Assembly: GCA_018058245.1 (NCBI GenBank)
Contig: JAGPCC010000007.1
Location: forward strand, 1-44,830
Reading direction: 5' to 3'
Length of the DNA: 44,830 nt
Source of the DNA: Verrucomicrobiales bacterium
GTDB taxonomy: Bacteria; Verrucomicrobiota; Verrucomicrobiia; Verrucomicrobiales; DEV007
The stretch's first letter is position 1. The number at the start of each line of letters is the position of its first letter. The position numbers were made by a program, and so were the translations under genes. The notes under the pieces were generated by a model, which was not told where the DNA came from, made no database searches, and worked only from the letters and a program-made list of their open reading frames with translations. This document shows, one piece after another, positions 34,826 to 43,552 of the stretch.

Positions 34826-35938
34826 ATGACCTCTTTTCAAAATCTTGATCAAGTGCCCTCGCCCGCTCTCGTCTTTGATGCCGATGTGATCGATCGAAAT
34901 CTGCAACTCATGCTGCAGATCGTCCAGGGTGACCCCTCACGGTTGCGCCCACACATCAAGACCCACAAGTGTGGTGAAATCCTGACTCTGCAGAGTGCTC
35001 TCGGCGTAAATCAGGTAAAATGCGCAACGATCGCCGAGGCAGAACTTGCTGCTCTGGCTGGTGTCGGGGACATCCTCCTCTCCTACCCTCTCGTCGGTCC
35101 CAATGTGAACCGCTTTTTCCAACTGATCGAGACCTATCCAGATTCTTCGTTCTCCACGCTCGTCGACAATGAAACGGCATTGCAACCCTTCCTCCGGGAT
35201 AGTGGTGCCCCAGCCCGACTCTTTGTCGATCTCGATTGCGGAATGCATCGCACCGGGATCTCCCCGGGAGCAGAGGCGATGAAACTCGTTCAAGCAATCG
35301 TAGACCACGCTTCGGTAGAGTTTGCCGGAGTACATGCCTACGACGGCCACATTCACGAAGCACCTCTCGCGGAACGAAAGGTCCTTTTTGCGAAAGCGAT
35401 CGAGATCATTGAATCTTTCGTTGCGGACGTGGAAAAAACGATCGCCCCGGTTCCACTCATTGTTTCGGGTGGCTCCCCGACCTTCGGACTCCATGCGGAA
35501 CACGCTGCAAAGTCTGGTCGGCCCTGGCAGTGCTCTCCCGGCACGACCGTGCTGTGGGATTCGGGATACGGTGGCAGATACGATGACCTTCCCTTTGAAC
35601 GTGGGGCCTTCTTGATCACCCGAGTGGTCAGCCATCCCGGAGAAGGGCGGATCTGTGTCGATCTCGGCCACAAATCAGTCGCCGCCGAGAACGTGCTCGC
35701 CACACGCGTGCGATTCCCGGCTCTCCCCGAGGTGACTTTTATTGGCCAGAGTGAGGAGCACCTCGTCCTCGAGGTCGCCGATCAGGCTTCCCTTCCCCCA
35801 GGGACACTGCTGATTGGTATTCCCATCCACGTTTGTCCGACGGTCGCCCTGCATCAGGAAGCAATCATCGTTCGCAACGGGGCCGCTACTGGCGAAGCAT
35901 GGCCTATCGGAGCAAGAAATCGACGAATCACGATTTGA
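34826..35938 (+). CDS. D-threonine aldolase / D-serine dehydratase-like PLP enzyme
   Basis: This 370-residue fold-type III PLP enzyme has an alanine-racemase-like barrel. RPHIKTHKC contains the PLP lysine (K45), and FVDLDCGMHRTGI and VSGGSPTFGLH follow. The C-terminal domain has the HxC metal site (IHVCPTVALHQE) described for D-threonine aldolase and eukaryotic D-serine dehydratase. It should cleave or deaminate D-beta-hydroxy amino acids such as D-threonine or D-serine; the exact substrate cannot be read. It is tightly linked behind the RidA-like gene, and a strong terminator follows. Confidence 0.88.
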   Translation: MTSFQNLDQVPSPALVFDADVIDRNLQLMLQIVQGDPSRLRPHIKTHKCGEILTLQSALGVNQVKCATIAEAELAALAGVGDILLSYPLVGPNVNRFFQLIETYPDSSFSTLVDNETALQPFLRDSGAPARLFVDLDCGMHRTGISPGAEAMKLVQAIVDHASVEFAGVHAYDGHIHEAPLAERKVLFAKAIEIIESFVADVEKTIAPVPLIVSGGSPTFGLHAEHAAKSGRPWQCSPGTTVLWDSGYGGRYDDLPFERGAFLITRVVSHPGEGRICVDLGHKSVAAENVLATRVRFPALPEVTFIGQSEEHLVLEVADQASLPPGTLLIGIPIHVCPTVALHQEAIIVRNGAATGEAWPIGARNRRITI

Positions 35939-35965
35939 AACGGCGTTCTCTGCAGTCTTGATCCA

Positions 35966-35999
35966 CAAAAAAGCGGAGGATCACTCCTCCGCTTTTTAA
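35966..35999. terminator. Bidirectional rho-independent terminator
   Basis: AAAAAGCGGAGGA (35968-35980) and TCCTCCGCTTTTT (35985-35997) pair perfectly over 13 bp around a TCAC loop. The A tract on one side and T tract on the other let it work for both the plus-strand D-amino acid enzyme and the convergent minus-strand oxidoreductase. Confidence 0.92.
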
Positions 36000-36037
36000 A
36001 AAACTGCTGAACACAGTTGCCTGACAAAGCAGGTTGA

Positions 36038-37114
36038 TCAGATCGCGACGGGTTTACCACTGGCGGCGGACTCGTAGACCGCATCAATGATTTGCATGAG
36101 AAGCAATCCCTGCTCAGCGTTATTGAGCGGTGCGGCGACACCCTCAATTGCTTCGACGAAGTTGGCTGCCGAGTTGATTCGCCCCATGTCCTCACACGCT
36201 TCCACTTCGATCGTGAGATCGACGCGCTTGCCGTCCTGCATTGTATAAATTTCGCAGGTGTCGATCGCGGTTTCATCGAGCCCGTCCGTTCCAAACAGTC
36301 GTTCCACTTTTCCGCCGGCTTTGACACCTTGGAAAACCACAGAAACTTCTTCCCGCTTGACCATTTCTGCCCAGGACATCTGAAAGTTCAGAACCTGACC
36401 AGTCTCGAAAGTCACAAAACCATGGGCAGCGGACTCCACGTCTGTCACGCCACCCTCGCGGTCGGGAATCCCCCAAGGACCTTTGAAGTCTTTGTTGGTG
36501 ATATGATCATCAAAAATCTGACCGGTCACATAGGTCGGTTTGGGATTTCCCATGAAATACATCGCCAGATCGAGCATGTGCAGCAGATCGATTACGGGGC
36601 CGCCGCCGGAAAGGGCCTTGGTCGTGAACCATCCGCCGAATCCCGGGATCCCCGTTCTCCGAATCCACTTTGCCTGCGCCGAGTTGATCCGCCCAACCTG
36701 GTCAGACGCGATCGCCTTCATCATCGCAACCGACTCGGGTCGAGCACGATTGTTGAAATTGAACATCAGCATCTTCCCCGCCTTGTCACGGGCGACGATC
36801 ATTTCCTCAACTTCAGCCGCATTCATCGCGGGCGGCTTTTCGCAAAAAACATGCTTCCCGGCTTCCAGCGCCTGAATCGCAAGCGGTCCGTGGAATTTGT
36901 TTGGAACGATGATCGAGACTGCGTCAATGTCACTGGCAAGCAGCTCGGCGACGTCTCCATAGACGGTCCCGATCTGATTTGCCGCAGCTGACTGCTTTGC
37001 CGCTTCCAGATTGAGATCCGCCATCGCGACCACTTCCGCGCCCGCTTTTCTGAATCCATCTATGTGGTAGCGAGCCATCCCGCCCGCGCCGATCACGCCG
37101 ATTTTTGTTGCCAT
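36038..37114 (-). CDS. Gfo/Idh/MocA family oxidoreductase (cytoplasmic)
   Basis: The 358-residue protein starts at ATG 37114 with TKIGVIGAGGMARYHIDGFR, the NAD(P)-binding turn; the open frame extends upstream but that part is Arg/Pro-rich and unlike the family. VSIIVPNKFHGPLAIQALEAG, the EKP motif VFCEKPPAMNAAEVEEM and GGGPVIDLLHMLDLAMYFMG follow. There is no signal peptide, unlike the copy at 28487, so it acts in the cytoplasm on a sugar, inositol or amino-sugar substrate that cannot be named. It lies downstream of the OmpH-like gene with a 46-bp gap, possibly by chance. Confidence 0.92.
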   Translation of the reverse strand: MATKIGVIGAGGMARYHIDGFRKAGAEVVAMADLNLEAAKQSAAANQIGTVYGDVAELLASDIDAVSIIVPNKFHGPLAIQALEAGKHVFCEKPPAMNAAEVEEMIVARDKAGKMLMFNFNNRARPESVAMMKAIASDQVGRINSAQAKWIRRTGIPGFGGWFTTKALSGGGPVIDLLHMLDLAMYFMGNPKPTYVTGQIFDDHITNKDFKGPWGIPDREGGVTDVESAAHGFVTFETGQVLNFQMSWAEMVKREEVSVVFQGVKAGGKVERLFGTDGLDETAIDTCEIYTMQDGKRVDLTIEVEACEDMGRINSAANFVEAIEGVAAPLNNAEQGLLLMQIIDAVYESAASGKPVAI

Positions 37115-37160
37115 GGTCTCTTGCAATCCGAGTTCTGGAAGTCTTCGAATTCGGTGATTA

Positions 37161-37832
37161 TTATTTTGCCTTGGCCTTTTCTTTGCCCTCGCCTTTGTCT
37201 TTGGCCGACTCGTTCGCCTTGCCGGCCTCAGGAGTTGCGGCACCTCCGGCACCGGGAGTCGCCGCCGGAGCGATTTCACTGGAAGTCACAACCGGAGCGA
37301 GTTCACTAGCCTTCACTTGCATTCCTGCCTCCAGCGCGAGTTTCACAGTAGCTTGGGTCACGTCCACAGCGGCGGCATAGGTAAAGACCGGCGGAGTCAC
37401 TTTCATCAAGACCACTTCCAATCCCTGTGCCTGCGCGGCCTGGAGCGCAATCGGCTCGAGGCGAATCCGGAACTCATTGATCATCCGCACACGCTCCTGC
37501 GCGAGAGTCTGCTGGGCTTGCCCTTTGATCCGAGCGAACTCTTCGTTCAGCTGCTGATTCGTGGCCATGATCTGGCGCTTTTGTTCTTCCGTCGGCGTTT
37601 CCCCGGCCGCTTTTTCGACACCGGCCATCTGATTCTGCATCGTAGTCTGGGTGCGCTGCAGGTCCGCGTTGAGATTGGTCTGCATATTCAAAAGATCGAC
37701 CCGAACTTTCTCTTCCACACCAAGCTGGCGGGCGACTTCATCGATGTCGAGAATCGCCACTCCGCCCTTTTGGGCCATGGCAGGAAGAGTGAAGGTGAGA
37801 ACAGTAAGACCGGTTAGGAGGAGTTTTTTCAT
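37161..37832 (-). CDS. OmpH/Skp-like periplasmic coiled-coil protein
   Basis: This 223-residue protein has a signal peptide (residues 1-20, ending AMA). The short strand GGVAILDIDEVARQLG follows, then a long Gln/Glu/Ala-rich helical pair (about residues 45-120) and a returning strand LEVVLMKVTPPVFTYAAAVDVTQ. This is the layout of Skp/OmpH chaperones that carry outer-membrane proteins through the periplasm. The C-terminal 45 residues are a Pro/Ala/Thr then Lys/Glu-rich tail not found in Skp. It may serve the outer-membrane or surface proteins found in this window. The family call is moderate because the sequence is diverged. Confidence 0.72.
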   Translation of the reverse strand: MKKLLLTGLTVLTFTLPAMAQKGGVAILDIDEVARQLGVEEKVRVDLLNMQTNLNADLQRTQTTMQNQMAGVEKAAGETPTEEQKRQIMATNQQLNEEFARIKGQAQQTLAQERVRMINEFRIRLEPIALQAAQAQGLEVVLMKVTPPVFTYAAAVDVTQATVKLALEAGMQVKASELAPVVTSSEIAPAATPGAGGAATPEAGKANESAKDKGEGKEKAKAK

Positions 37833-37994
37833 AATGACAAGATTCGTTTTTCGAAAGGGTTGTTAGAGGACTTCCCGAAGGAATACCCAGAGGGAGGCAG
37901 AGCCTAGAACAGATTCCACCCGAAAGTCCAGATCTTTTAAGCGACTCAAGAGGAATTCGCCGGACAGGTCCCCTGTCGGGAATCACAGCGTCAC

Positions 37995-39230
37995 TCACTT
38001 CCCCACACAATAGAGAGTAGATCCGGACCGCAAGAGGATACTGTCGCCCAGAGGAACCGGCACAGCCCGGAAGACCTCCTTTTCGGCAACTGCTCCCAGC
38101 GAATTCACGGCGACAACGTCGAGAGTTTTTCCCGGTTTTACGACCACGACATTTCCGCCAGCGACGGTCTGAAAGTAGAGTAACCCGTTCGCAACGAGCG
38201 GTGCCGCCGCGATTTCCATGGATTCGCCGAGGCGTTCCGAAAAGAATATCTCCCCGGTCTCTCCGTCGTAAGCCGTTGCGATTCCACTCATACTGCTGAC
38301 CACGAGGATCCCATCCACGACCGCCGGCGAAGGGAGGTCGCGCCCGCCCTTTCTCGGAGCATTCCAGAGACGATGGGTCGCAGTGACATTTCCGGATCCG
38401 CCGGGTTTGATGCAATACGTATTCCCTGGTTTTCCATTCACCGCGTAGAGTTTCCCGTTCGCAAACTCCGGGACCGGTTCTCCGCGCCCGGTAAATGCTT
38501 CGCAAAACCACAATTCCTCTCCGTTGTCCGGATTGTAGGCTCTGACGCCGAATTCCCCATTCAGGATCAGTTCTTTTCTTCCTTCGTATTCGATCAGAGT
38601 CGGGGTACTCCAGCCCCCTTTCGGTTTGGTTTCCCGCTGGGTTTCCCAGACGATTTTTCCCGTCTTCAGATCTGCGGCGATGAGGCGGGAAGGCCCCTCG
38701 GAATCACAGTTCTGGATGACTTTCCCGTCATATAAGATCGGAGAAGCGGCAATCCCCCAGGTTCCCGGAAAATCACCTAGAGGGAGAGCCCACTTTTCTT
38801 TGCCATCGAGGTCAAAAGCATGGAGTCCCGCAGGTCCAAAAAAGGCAACGACCGTGCCATCGCCCACCGCGCAGGTGGGAGTCGCATGGCTGTTCATCGC
38901 ATGGATCTCTTCCGGATTGGCGCAGGGAATCGTCTTTTCCCAGATCATCGCCCCATCCGAGGTGGAGAGGCACTGCACGTAGCGTTCTTTCCCGTCGTCA
39001 GAGGCACCGGTCAGAAAGAGCTTCTCCCCCTGAATCACCGGCGAGGATTGCCCTGTTCCTTTTAATGTCACGTTCCATCGGATCGAAGAGTCACTCCATT
39101 TCACCGGCAACTCCGGGGACTCGATGTGGCCACGTCCGGTCGGCCCACGAAACTGATTCCAGCTTTCCTCTGCGGTGAGAGTGGCCGTGAGGAAAAGTGC
39201 GCTGAGAGAAAAAAGAGAGCAGGACGTCAT
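37995..39230 (-). CDS. Exported PQQ-type beta-propeller repeat protein
   Basis: The 411-residue protein has a signal peptide (LFSLSALFLTATLTAEE) and opens with SWNQFRGPTGRGHIESPELP, the usual start of PVC-group outer-membrane-assembly-B/PQQ-like propellers. Several propeller blades follow, such as VQCLSTSDGAMIWEKTIP, AFDLDGKEKWALPLG, AADLKTGKIVWETQRETK, RAYNPDNGEELWFCEA and ATAYDGETGEIFFSERL. Whether PQQ is bound is unclear; many such proteins are non-catalytic scaffolds. Its start overlaps the stop of the exported methyltransferase gene by 4 nt, so the two are translationally coupled. Confidence 0.9.
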   Translation of the reverse strand: MTSCSLFSLSALFLTATLTAEESWNQFRGPTGRGHIESPELPVKWSDSSIRWNVTLKGTGQSSPVIQGEKLFLTGASDDGKERYVQCLSTSDGAMIWEKTIPCANPEEIHAMNSHATPTCAVGDGTVVAFFGPAGLHAFDLDGKEKWALPLGDFPGTWGIAASPILYDGKVIQNCDSEGPSRLIAADLKTGKIVWETQRETKPKGGWSTPTLIEYEGRKELILNGEFGVRAYNPDNGEELWFCEAFTGRGEPVPEFANGKLYAVNGKPGNTYCIKPGGSGNVTATHRLWNAPRKGGRDLPSPAVVDGILVVSSMSGIATAYDGETGEIFFSERLGESMEIAAAPLVANGLLYFQTVAGGNVVVVKPGKTLDVVAVNSLGAVAEKEVFRAVPVPLGDSILLRSGSTLYCVGK

Positions 39231-39970
39231 TGGGCCTGGGGGCTGGTGGTTTTGGATTTTTGGTAGACGAGGAAATGTTGGATGGGGAGGAACTCACGGG
39301 CCTCGACGAGGGTGAGACCCACAGCGGCCATTTCATCACTGACCTGTTTCACGGTCATTTTGTGAAGAGGCTTGATCGGGACATTGGGATCTTCCCCTCG
39401 GTACTCCAGAAATACAACCCGTCCCTCTGGAGAGAGTCCCTTCACGATCGATTCCATCATTTCGCGGGGATGGGAGAATTCATGATAAGCATCAACGAGG
39501 ATGACGAGATCCACGGTGCCTTCCGGCAATCGGGTGTCTTCGATCGTTCCGAGCAGGGTTTCGACGTTGGAGATGTTCTTAAGTTTCTTGCGACCTTCGA
39601 TGAAATCGAGCATCTCCTGCTGGATATCAACGGAAAGCACTTTCCCGGACGGCACTAGGGGAGCGAGCAGAAACGAGAAATACCCCGACCCGGCACCGAT
39701 GTCCGCAACCACGTCCGTTGGCTTAAGCTCTAGGTTTTCAATCACGAGGGACGGTTTTTCCTCACCCTCGCGATCTCGGCGCTCTAGCCAGGTGATCGCA
39801 TGGGAGCTGACGGTCTGGGAGATCTCTCGCCCCATATAAACCTTCCCGATCCCGTCGCGCGAGGGAACTTTCTGTGTGTAGTGGGCCTCCTCGCAAGCCC
39901 CGGAGGATACGAGAAACACCAAAGCGGCACAGGAACAGGATCGAATTAGGTAAAAGAGGGAAGACCGCAT
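39227..39970 (-). CDS. Class I SAM-dependent methyltransferase with signal peptide
   Basis: This 247-residue protein has an N-terminal signal (residues about 1-25, SCAALVFLVSSGACEE; the Cys after the core could be a lipobox). A typical class I methyltransferase domain follows: motif I VVADIGAGSGYFSFLLAP (88-105), motif II VLSVDIQQEMLDFI, LLGTIEDTRLPEGTVDLVILVDAYHEF and a final HKMTVKQVSDEM region. The fold is complete, so it should bind S-adenosylmethionine. Its apparent export is odd, because SAM is cytoplasmic. It is the first gene of a coupled pair with the beta-propeller gene. Confidence 0.85.
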   Translation of the reverse strand: MRSSLFYLIRSCSCAALVFLVSSGACEEAHYTQKVPSRDGIGKVYMGREISQTVSSHAITWLERRDREGEEKPSLVIENLELKPTDVVADIGAGSGYFSFLLAPLVPSGKVLSVDIQQEMLDFIEGRKKLKNISNVETLLGTIEDTRLPEGTVDLVILVDAYHEFSHPREMMESIVKGLSPEGRVVFLEYRGEDPNVPIKPLHKMTVKQVSDEMAAVGLTLVEAREFLPIQHFLVYQKSKTTSPQAQ

Positions 39971-40113
39971 TCCGATATGTGTAGCGTTCCGAACTGCCTC
40001 TGAAAAGCCCGAATGTGGCGGAATTGCGCAAGTCCTGCCTCTTGGTGGTTCATTAGACGACCGGAAATTGTGGATTGCCGGAATGTTCCATGAGGTTTAC
40101 TCTCGCCCCCATC

Positions 40114-41460
40114 ATGGGTGACGACGAGAATACAAAAAAGCATGCGATCTATGGCAGCGCCGGGATGGCCGCTGCGGGAATGATCCGAACGAGCCGCAAA
40201 AAAGCGAAATCGGAGAATATTCCGAAAGCGGAACCCATTACCGAATTGCCCGAGACAGAGGCGGAGGTCGCGGAACTTCCTGCCATCGGAACATCGGAAG
40301 TCTTTTCGACGGAGCCAGCAGCAATCGAGGAAGCGGAGGAACTCCCGGTGATCAAAGTATTGCGAGCAGCGGCGATCGGGCACACCGGTAGAGGCAACTT
40401 CGGTCATGGCCTCGATTTGATCTTTCGCCGTCTCGACGGAGTGCGACTCGATGCCATCGTCGACGGAAATGAAGAAGCGCTCGAGGAATCACAAACCCGA
40501 TCCGGAGCAGCGCGAGCATATTCCGACTACCGGGAGATGCTCGAACAGGAGTCTCCGGACATCGTCAGCGTAGCCCCCCGCTGGACCGATCAGCACTACG
40601 ACATGGTTAAAGCAGCCCTCGAGGCCGGAGCCCATGTCTGTTGCGAACGTCCACTCTGCCGCACCCTGAAAGAGGCCGATGAGCTTCTCGTTCTCGCAGC
40701 GGAAAATAATCTCAAGATTTCCGTGATGCACCAGATGCCCTGCGATCCTCACGTCACGATGTTTCACGAACAACGCGAGGAACTGATCGGTGATCTGATC
40801 GAAATGAAAGTCTTTGGCATGATGGATCATCGCGCCGGGGGGGAGGACCTCCTCGTCCTCGGAACGCACCTATTTGATCTCGTGCGATGGTTCGGAGGAG
40901 AGCCGGAGTATTGCACCGCTCAGATCACAAAAGAAGGGATCGCGGTCATCGCCGAGGATTCCCACCAGTCAGAAAAGGAAGATCTCGGTCCCCTTCTCGG
41001 CGATATCATTCATGCAGAGTTTTCCATGGACTCGGGCGTTCACGTTTCCTACGTGAGCGATCAGCGTCTCCACGCGCTGCACGGGCCGTGGGGGATTGAA
41101 TTGATCGGATCAAAAGGAAAAGCGAGACTTTTTGCGGGGATGCCCCCCACCCTTTCCTTACTCGTCGAGAGTGATCCGGCCTCCCCGACCCGCTCGGAGC
41201 AGTGGATTCGCTGGCCGGAAAAGGAGGAACCCTACCACGAACCGGTCGACAAACTTAGCGGGACCGATGCCGCCAATCGTCTCGTGGTGCAGGACTGGCT
41301 CGCCGCCATCGAAGAGAACCGCGAATCGAAGTGCTCCGGAGAACGCTCGATGAAATCTCTCGAAATGATCCACGGTGTCTGGCAGGCCGGAGCGACGATG
41401 AAACGAGCCTATTTTCCCCTCGCGAATCGCCTCCACCCTCTCATTGAGGACGTGAACTGA
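40114..41460 (+). CDS. Gfo/Idh/MocA-like protein with acidic N-terminal extension and variant ERP motif
   Basis: The protein is 448 residues from ATG 40114; ATG 40090 and an upstream TTG are also in frame. Residues 1-85 form an Ala- then Glu/Pro-rich extension (ITELPETEAEVAELPAIG) before the Rossmann domain VLRAAAIGHTGRGNFGHGLD. The usual CEKP motif reads VCCERPLCRTL, replacing the conserved Lys with Arg. VLGTHLFDLVRWFGGEPEYC and HGPWGIELIGSKGKARLF support the family. The Lys is normally catalytic, so the enzyme may be inactive or work differently. No signal peptide is seen. It is divergent from the methyltransferase gene and precedes an MFS gene by 66 bp. Confidence 0.85.
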   Translation: MGDDENTKKHAIYGSAGMAAAGMIRTSRKKAKSENIPKAEPITELPETEAEVAELPAIGTSEVFSTEPAAIEEAEELPVIKVLRAAAIGHTGRGNFGHGLDLIFRRLDGVRLDAIVDGNEEALEESQTRSGAARAYSDYREMLEQESPDIVSVAPRWTDQHYDMVKAALEAGAHVCCERPLCRTLKEADELLVLAAENNLKISVMHQMPCDPHVTMFHEQREELIGDLIEMKVFGMMDHRAGGEDLLVLGTHLFDLVRWFGGEPEYCTAQITKEGIAVIAEDSHQSEKEDLGPLLGDIIHAEFSMDSGVHVSYVSDQRLHALHGPWGIELIGSKGKARLFAGMPPTLSLLVESDPASPTRSEQWIRWPEKEEPYHEPVDKLSGTDAANRLVVQDWLAAIEENRESKCSGERSMKSLEMIHGVWQAGATMKRAYFPLANRLHPLIEDVN

Positions 41461-41526
41461 GATTCGAAGCGGGGATTGACACAGGAGCCGGACTTCGAAC
41501 TAACTTCCTCGTAGCGAGCCTCCTCT

Positions 41527-42786
41527 ATGACCCAACGCAAACCGGCGCTCGTTTTCATCTTTATCACGCTCTTCCTCGATGTCCTCGGGATCGGGCTGGT
41601 CGTGCCGATCACCCCAAAGCTGGTCGAGCAACTCTCCGGGGGTGGCATTGATGATGCCTCCTACATCTTCGGATGGATCGTCGGGCTCTATGCCCTGATG
41701 CAGTTCCTCTTCGCCCCCATCATCGGGAGTCTCTCGGATCGCTTTGGTCGACGCCCGGTGATCCTGCTCTCCCTTTTTGGTTCGGGTCTCGATTATTTTC
41801 TCCTCGCTTGGGCACCGACCTTGCCCTGGTTTTTCGTGGGAAGAATGATCTCTGGAATCAGCGGAGCCAATTTCTCTGCGGCGGCGGCCTACATCGCCGA
41901 CGTGAGTCCGCCAGAGAAACGAGCCGCCAATTTTGGGATCATCGGGGCCGCCTTCGGTCTCGGGTTTATCTTCGGCCCAGCCCTCGGCGGCTGGCTCGGC
42001 CACTATGGTCTCCGAGTCCCCTTTTACGCGGCCGGCATCCTGACATTGATCAACTGGATCTACGGCTTCTTTATACTGCCGGAATCTCTCAAGCCGGAAA
42101 ACAAACGACCCTTTAGCCTGAGTCGATCCAATCCGATCTCTGCCCTTCTGGATCTAAGAAAACATCGGCTCGTGCTGGGACTCTCCTTCAGCTATTTTAT
42201 CAGCAGCATCGCCCATCAAGTGTATCCCAGCATTTGGGTTCTCTACACCGCCTACCGCTACGACTGGGGAACAAAACAGACAGGACTCTCGCTCGCCCTT
42301 GTCGGACTCATGGCCGCGATCGTTCAGGGTGGCCTCACTCGCACCATCATTCCGAAGATCGGAGAGCGCCGCGCCGCGATCAGCGGCCTGTTCATCATGG
42401 CGGTGGCACTCAGTCTTTATGGCCTCGCCCCCCAAGGCTGGATGGTCTACGTGATCATTGTCTTCGGTTCGATTTCGGGCATTGCCGTGCCCGCGATCCA
42501 GGGAATGATCTCCCGTAGTGTCGGAGATGACGAGCAAGGCGGCATCCAGGGGTCTCTCACCAGCTTGCAAAGCGTCGCCGGCGCAATCGGCCCCATTATC
42601 GCAACCTCCATTTTTGGGTTTTTCATCAGCGAAAGAGCCCCTGCACTCATTCCTGGGGCACCCTTCTTTTTTAGCTCGGCTCTTGCGGTTCTTGCGGCCT
42701 GTCTCGCGATGCTCTCCTTCCATCGCAACCCGGTTCTGGCAAGCGGAGACTCAGAGCCCGTCGAAATGTTCGACCCAGCACCCTAA
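41527..42786 (+). CDS. MFS transporter of the DHA1 (TetA-like) drug/proton antiporter type
   Basis: This 419-residue protein has twelve predicted membrane segments. The first is VFIFITLFLDVLGIGLVVPI. Motif A, IGSLSDRFGRRPVILLSLFG, lies between segments 2 and 3, and GRMISGISGANFSAAAAYIADV and AAFGLGFIFGPALGGWLG follow. This pattern is that of class TetA and related efflux pumps, but substrate cannot be read and tetracycline resistance should not be assumed. It is in the inner membrane. It lies directly after the ERP-variant oxidoreductase and might be cotranscribed with it. Confidence 0.9.
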   Translation: MTQRKPALVFIFITLFLDVLGIGLVVPITPKLVEQLSGGGIDDASYIFGWIVGLYALMQFLFAPIIGSLSDRFGRRPVILLSLFGSGLDYFLLAWAPTLPWFFVGRMISGISGANFSAAAAYIADVSPPEKRAANFGIIGAAFGLGFIFGPALGGWLGHYGLRVPFYAAGILTLINWIYGFFILPESLKPENKRPFSLSRSNPISALLDLRKHRLVLGLSFSYFISSIAHQVYPSIWVLYTAYRYDWGTKQTGLSLALVGLMAAIVQGGLTRTIIPKIGERRAAISGLFIMAVALSLYGLAPQGWMVYVIIVFGSISGIAVPAIQGMISRSVGDDEQGGIQGSLTSLQSVAGAIGPIIATSIFGFFISERAPALIPGAPFFFSSALAVLAACLAMLSFHRNPVLASGDSEPVEMFDPAP

Positions 42787-42815
42787 ATCACTCCTTTCGA
42801 GTGGATTTGACGGCA

Positions 42816-42878
42816 AAATACCCTCCCTCGCAGAACTATTTCGGCATACTCGTTAGTCAAGGTACACGAAGGGTATTT
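42816..42878. terminator. Weak inverted repeat after the MFS gene
   Basis: AAATACCCT (42816-42824) and AGGGTATTT (42870-42878) are exact complements 45 bp apart, followed by CTTTC. They could be the base of a terminator or mRNA 3' structure. Confidence 0.3.
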
Positions 42879-42913
42879 CTTTCAAAAACCTACATCTTGT
42901 GGCTGTTTTCAAA

Positions 42914-42970
42914 TTGACACCACAACATCTAGTTGTAACTCTCACATGTGAGTCGCACTTGTAACGACTC
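42914..42970 (+). promoter_or_regulatory. nrdR promoter with candidate NrdR-type box and two further palindromes
   Basis: TTGACA (42914-42919) is a full -35 consensus, with TAACTC at 42936-42941 as a weak -10. The spacer holds ACAAC-ATCTA-GTTGT (42922-42936), an imperfect match to the palindromic NrdR box, so autoregulation is plausible. The perfect palindrome CTCACATGTGAG (42941-42952) and the stem GAGTCG/CGACTC (42950-42955 with 42965-42970) overlap the start of transcription. The nrdR start codon is at 42991. Confidence 0.5.
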
Positions 42971-42990
42971 ACCCTCCCTATTCCCCGCCC

Positions 42991-43488
42991 ATGCGCTGCG
43001 TAAAATGCAATAGCCTTGAAGACAAGGTGATTGATTCCCGAATTTCGAAGGATGGCTTCTCGATCCGTCGTCGCCGGGAGTGCCTTGCCTGCGCGCATCG
43101 CTTCACGACCTACGAACAAGTCGAGCGGCGCGACGTCCTCGTCGTGAAGCGGGATGGGACACGGGAACCGTTCAAACGCGAGAAACTCCTCGGAGGTCTC
43201 ATCAAGGCCTGCGAAAAACGCCGTGTCACCATCGACGAACTGGAAAGCGCAGTCGAAGAGATCGTAAATGAACTCACCGCAGACAATCTGCGCGAAATTC
43301 CCAGCCGCATCATCGGGCCCAAAGTCATGGCGCACCTCCAGAAAATCGACCCGGTCGCTTTTGTGCGGTATGCCTCGGTCTACCGTCAGTTCCAGGATGT
43401 CGGCGAATTCAGCGAAGTGATCGAGTCCCTCGAGAGCGCTCCGATGGACAAACTCCTCCAACCCGACCTTTTTGAATCACGTTCGTGA
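42991..43488 (+). CDS. nrdR: Transcriptional repressor NrdR of ribonucleotide reductase genes
   Basis: The 165-residue protein opens with the zinc ribbon (C3, C6, C31, C34; MRCVKC and CLAC), then the conserved RRRRECLACAHRFTTYE. An ATP-cone (residues 49-137) follows with VVKRDGTREPFKREKLLGGL. It senses ATP/dATP and represses ribonucleotide reductase genes via NrdR boxes. No nrd genes lie in this window, so its targets are elsewhere. The next gene looks like a diverged ATP-cone protein, which is not standard. The C-terminal FEDVGEF-like segment (FQDVGEFSEVIE) is present. Confidence 0.97.
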   Translation: MRCVKCNSLEDKVIDSRISKDGFSIRRRRECLACAHRFTTYEQVERRDVLVVKRDGTREPFKREKLLGGLIKACEKRRVTIDELESAVEEIVNELTADNLREIPSRIIGPKVMAHLQKIDPVAFVRYASVYRQFQDVGEFSEVIESLESAPMDKLLQPDLFESRS

Positions 43489-43552
43489 CTCCTTTTTTTC
43501 CCGAAACACATCCACACACAGTCAGTCCAACCCGCCCCCGTCCCACGTAACC

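Noticed and set aside
37960..37990. Inverted repeat near GGACAGG/CCTGTC after the beta-propeller gene
   Set aside because: The stem has a mismatch and no T tract follows on the minus strand, so it is too weak to call as a terminator.
41527..42786. Tetracycline resistance gene
   Set aside because: The MFS motifs place it in the DHA1 group with TetA, but many members export other compounds and no regulator or mobile context is present.
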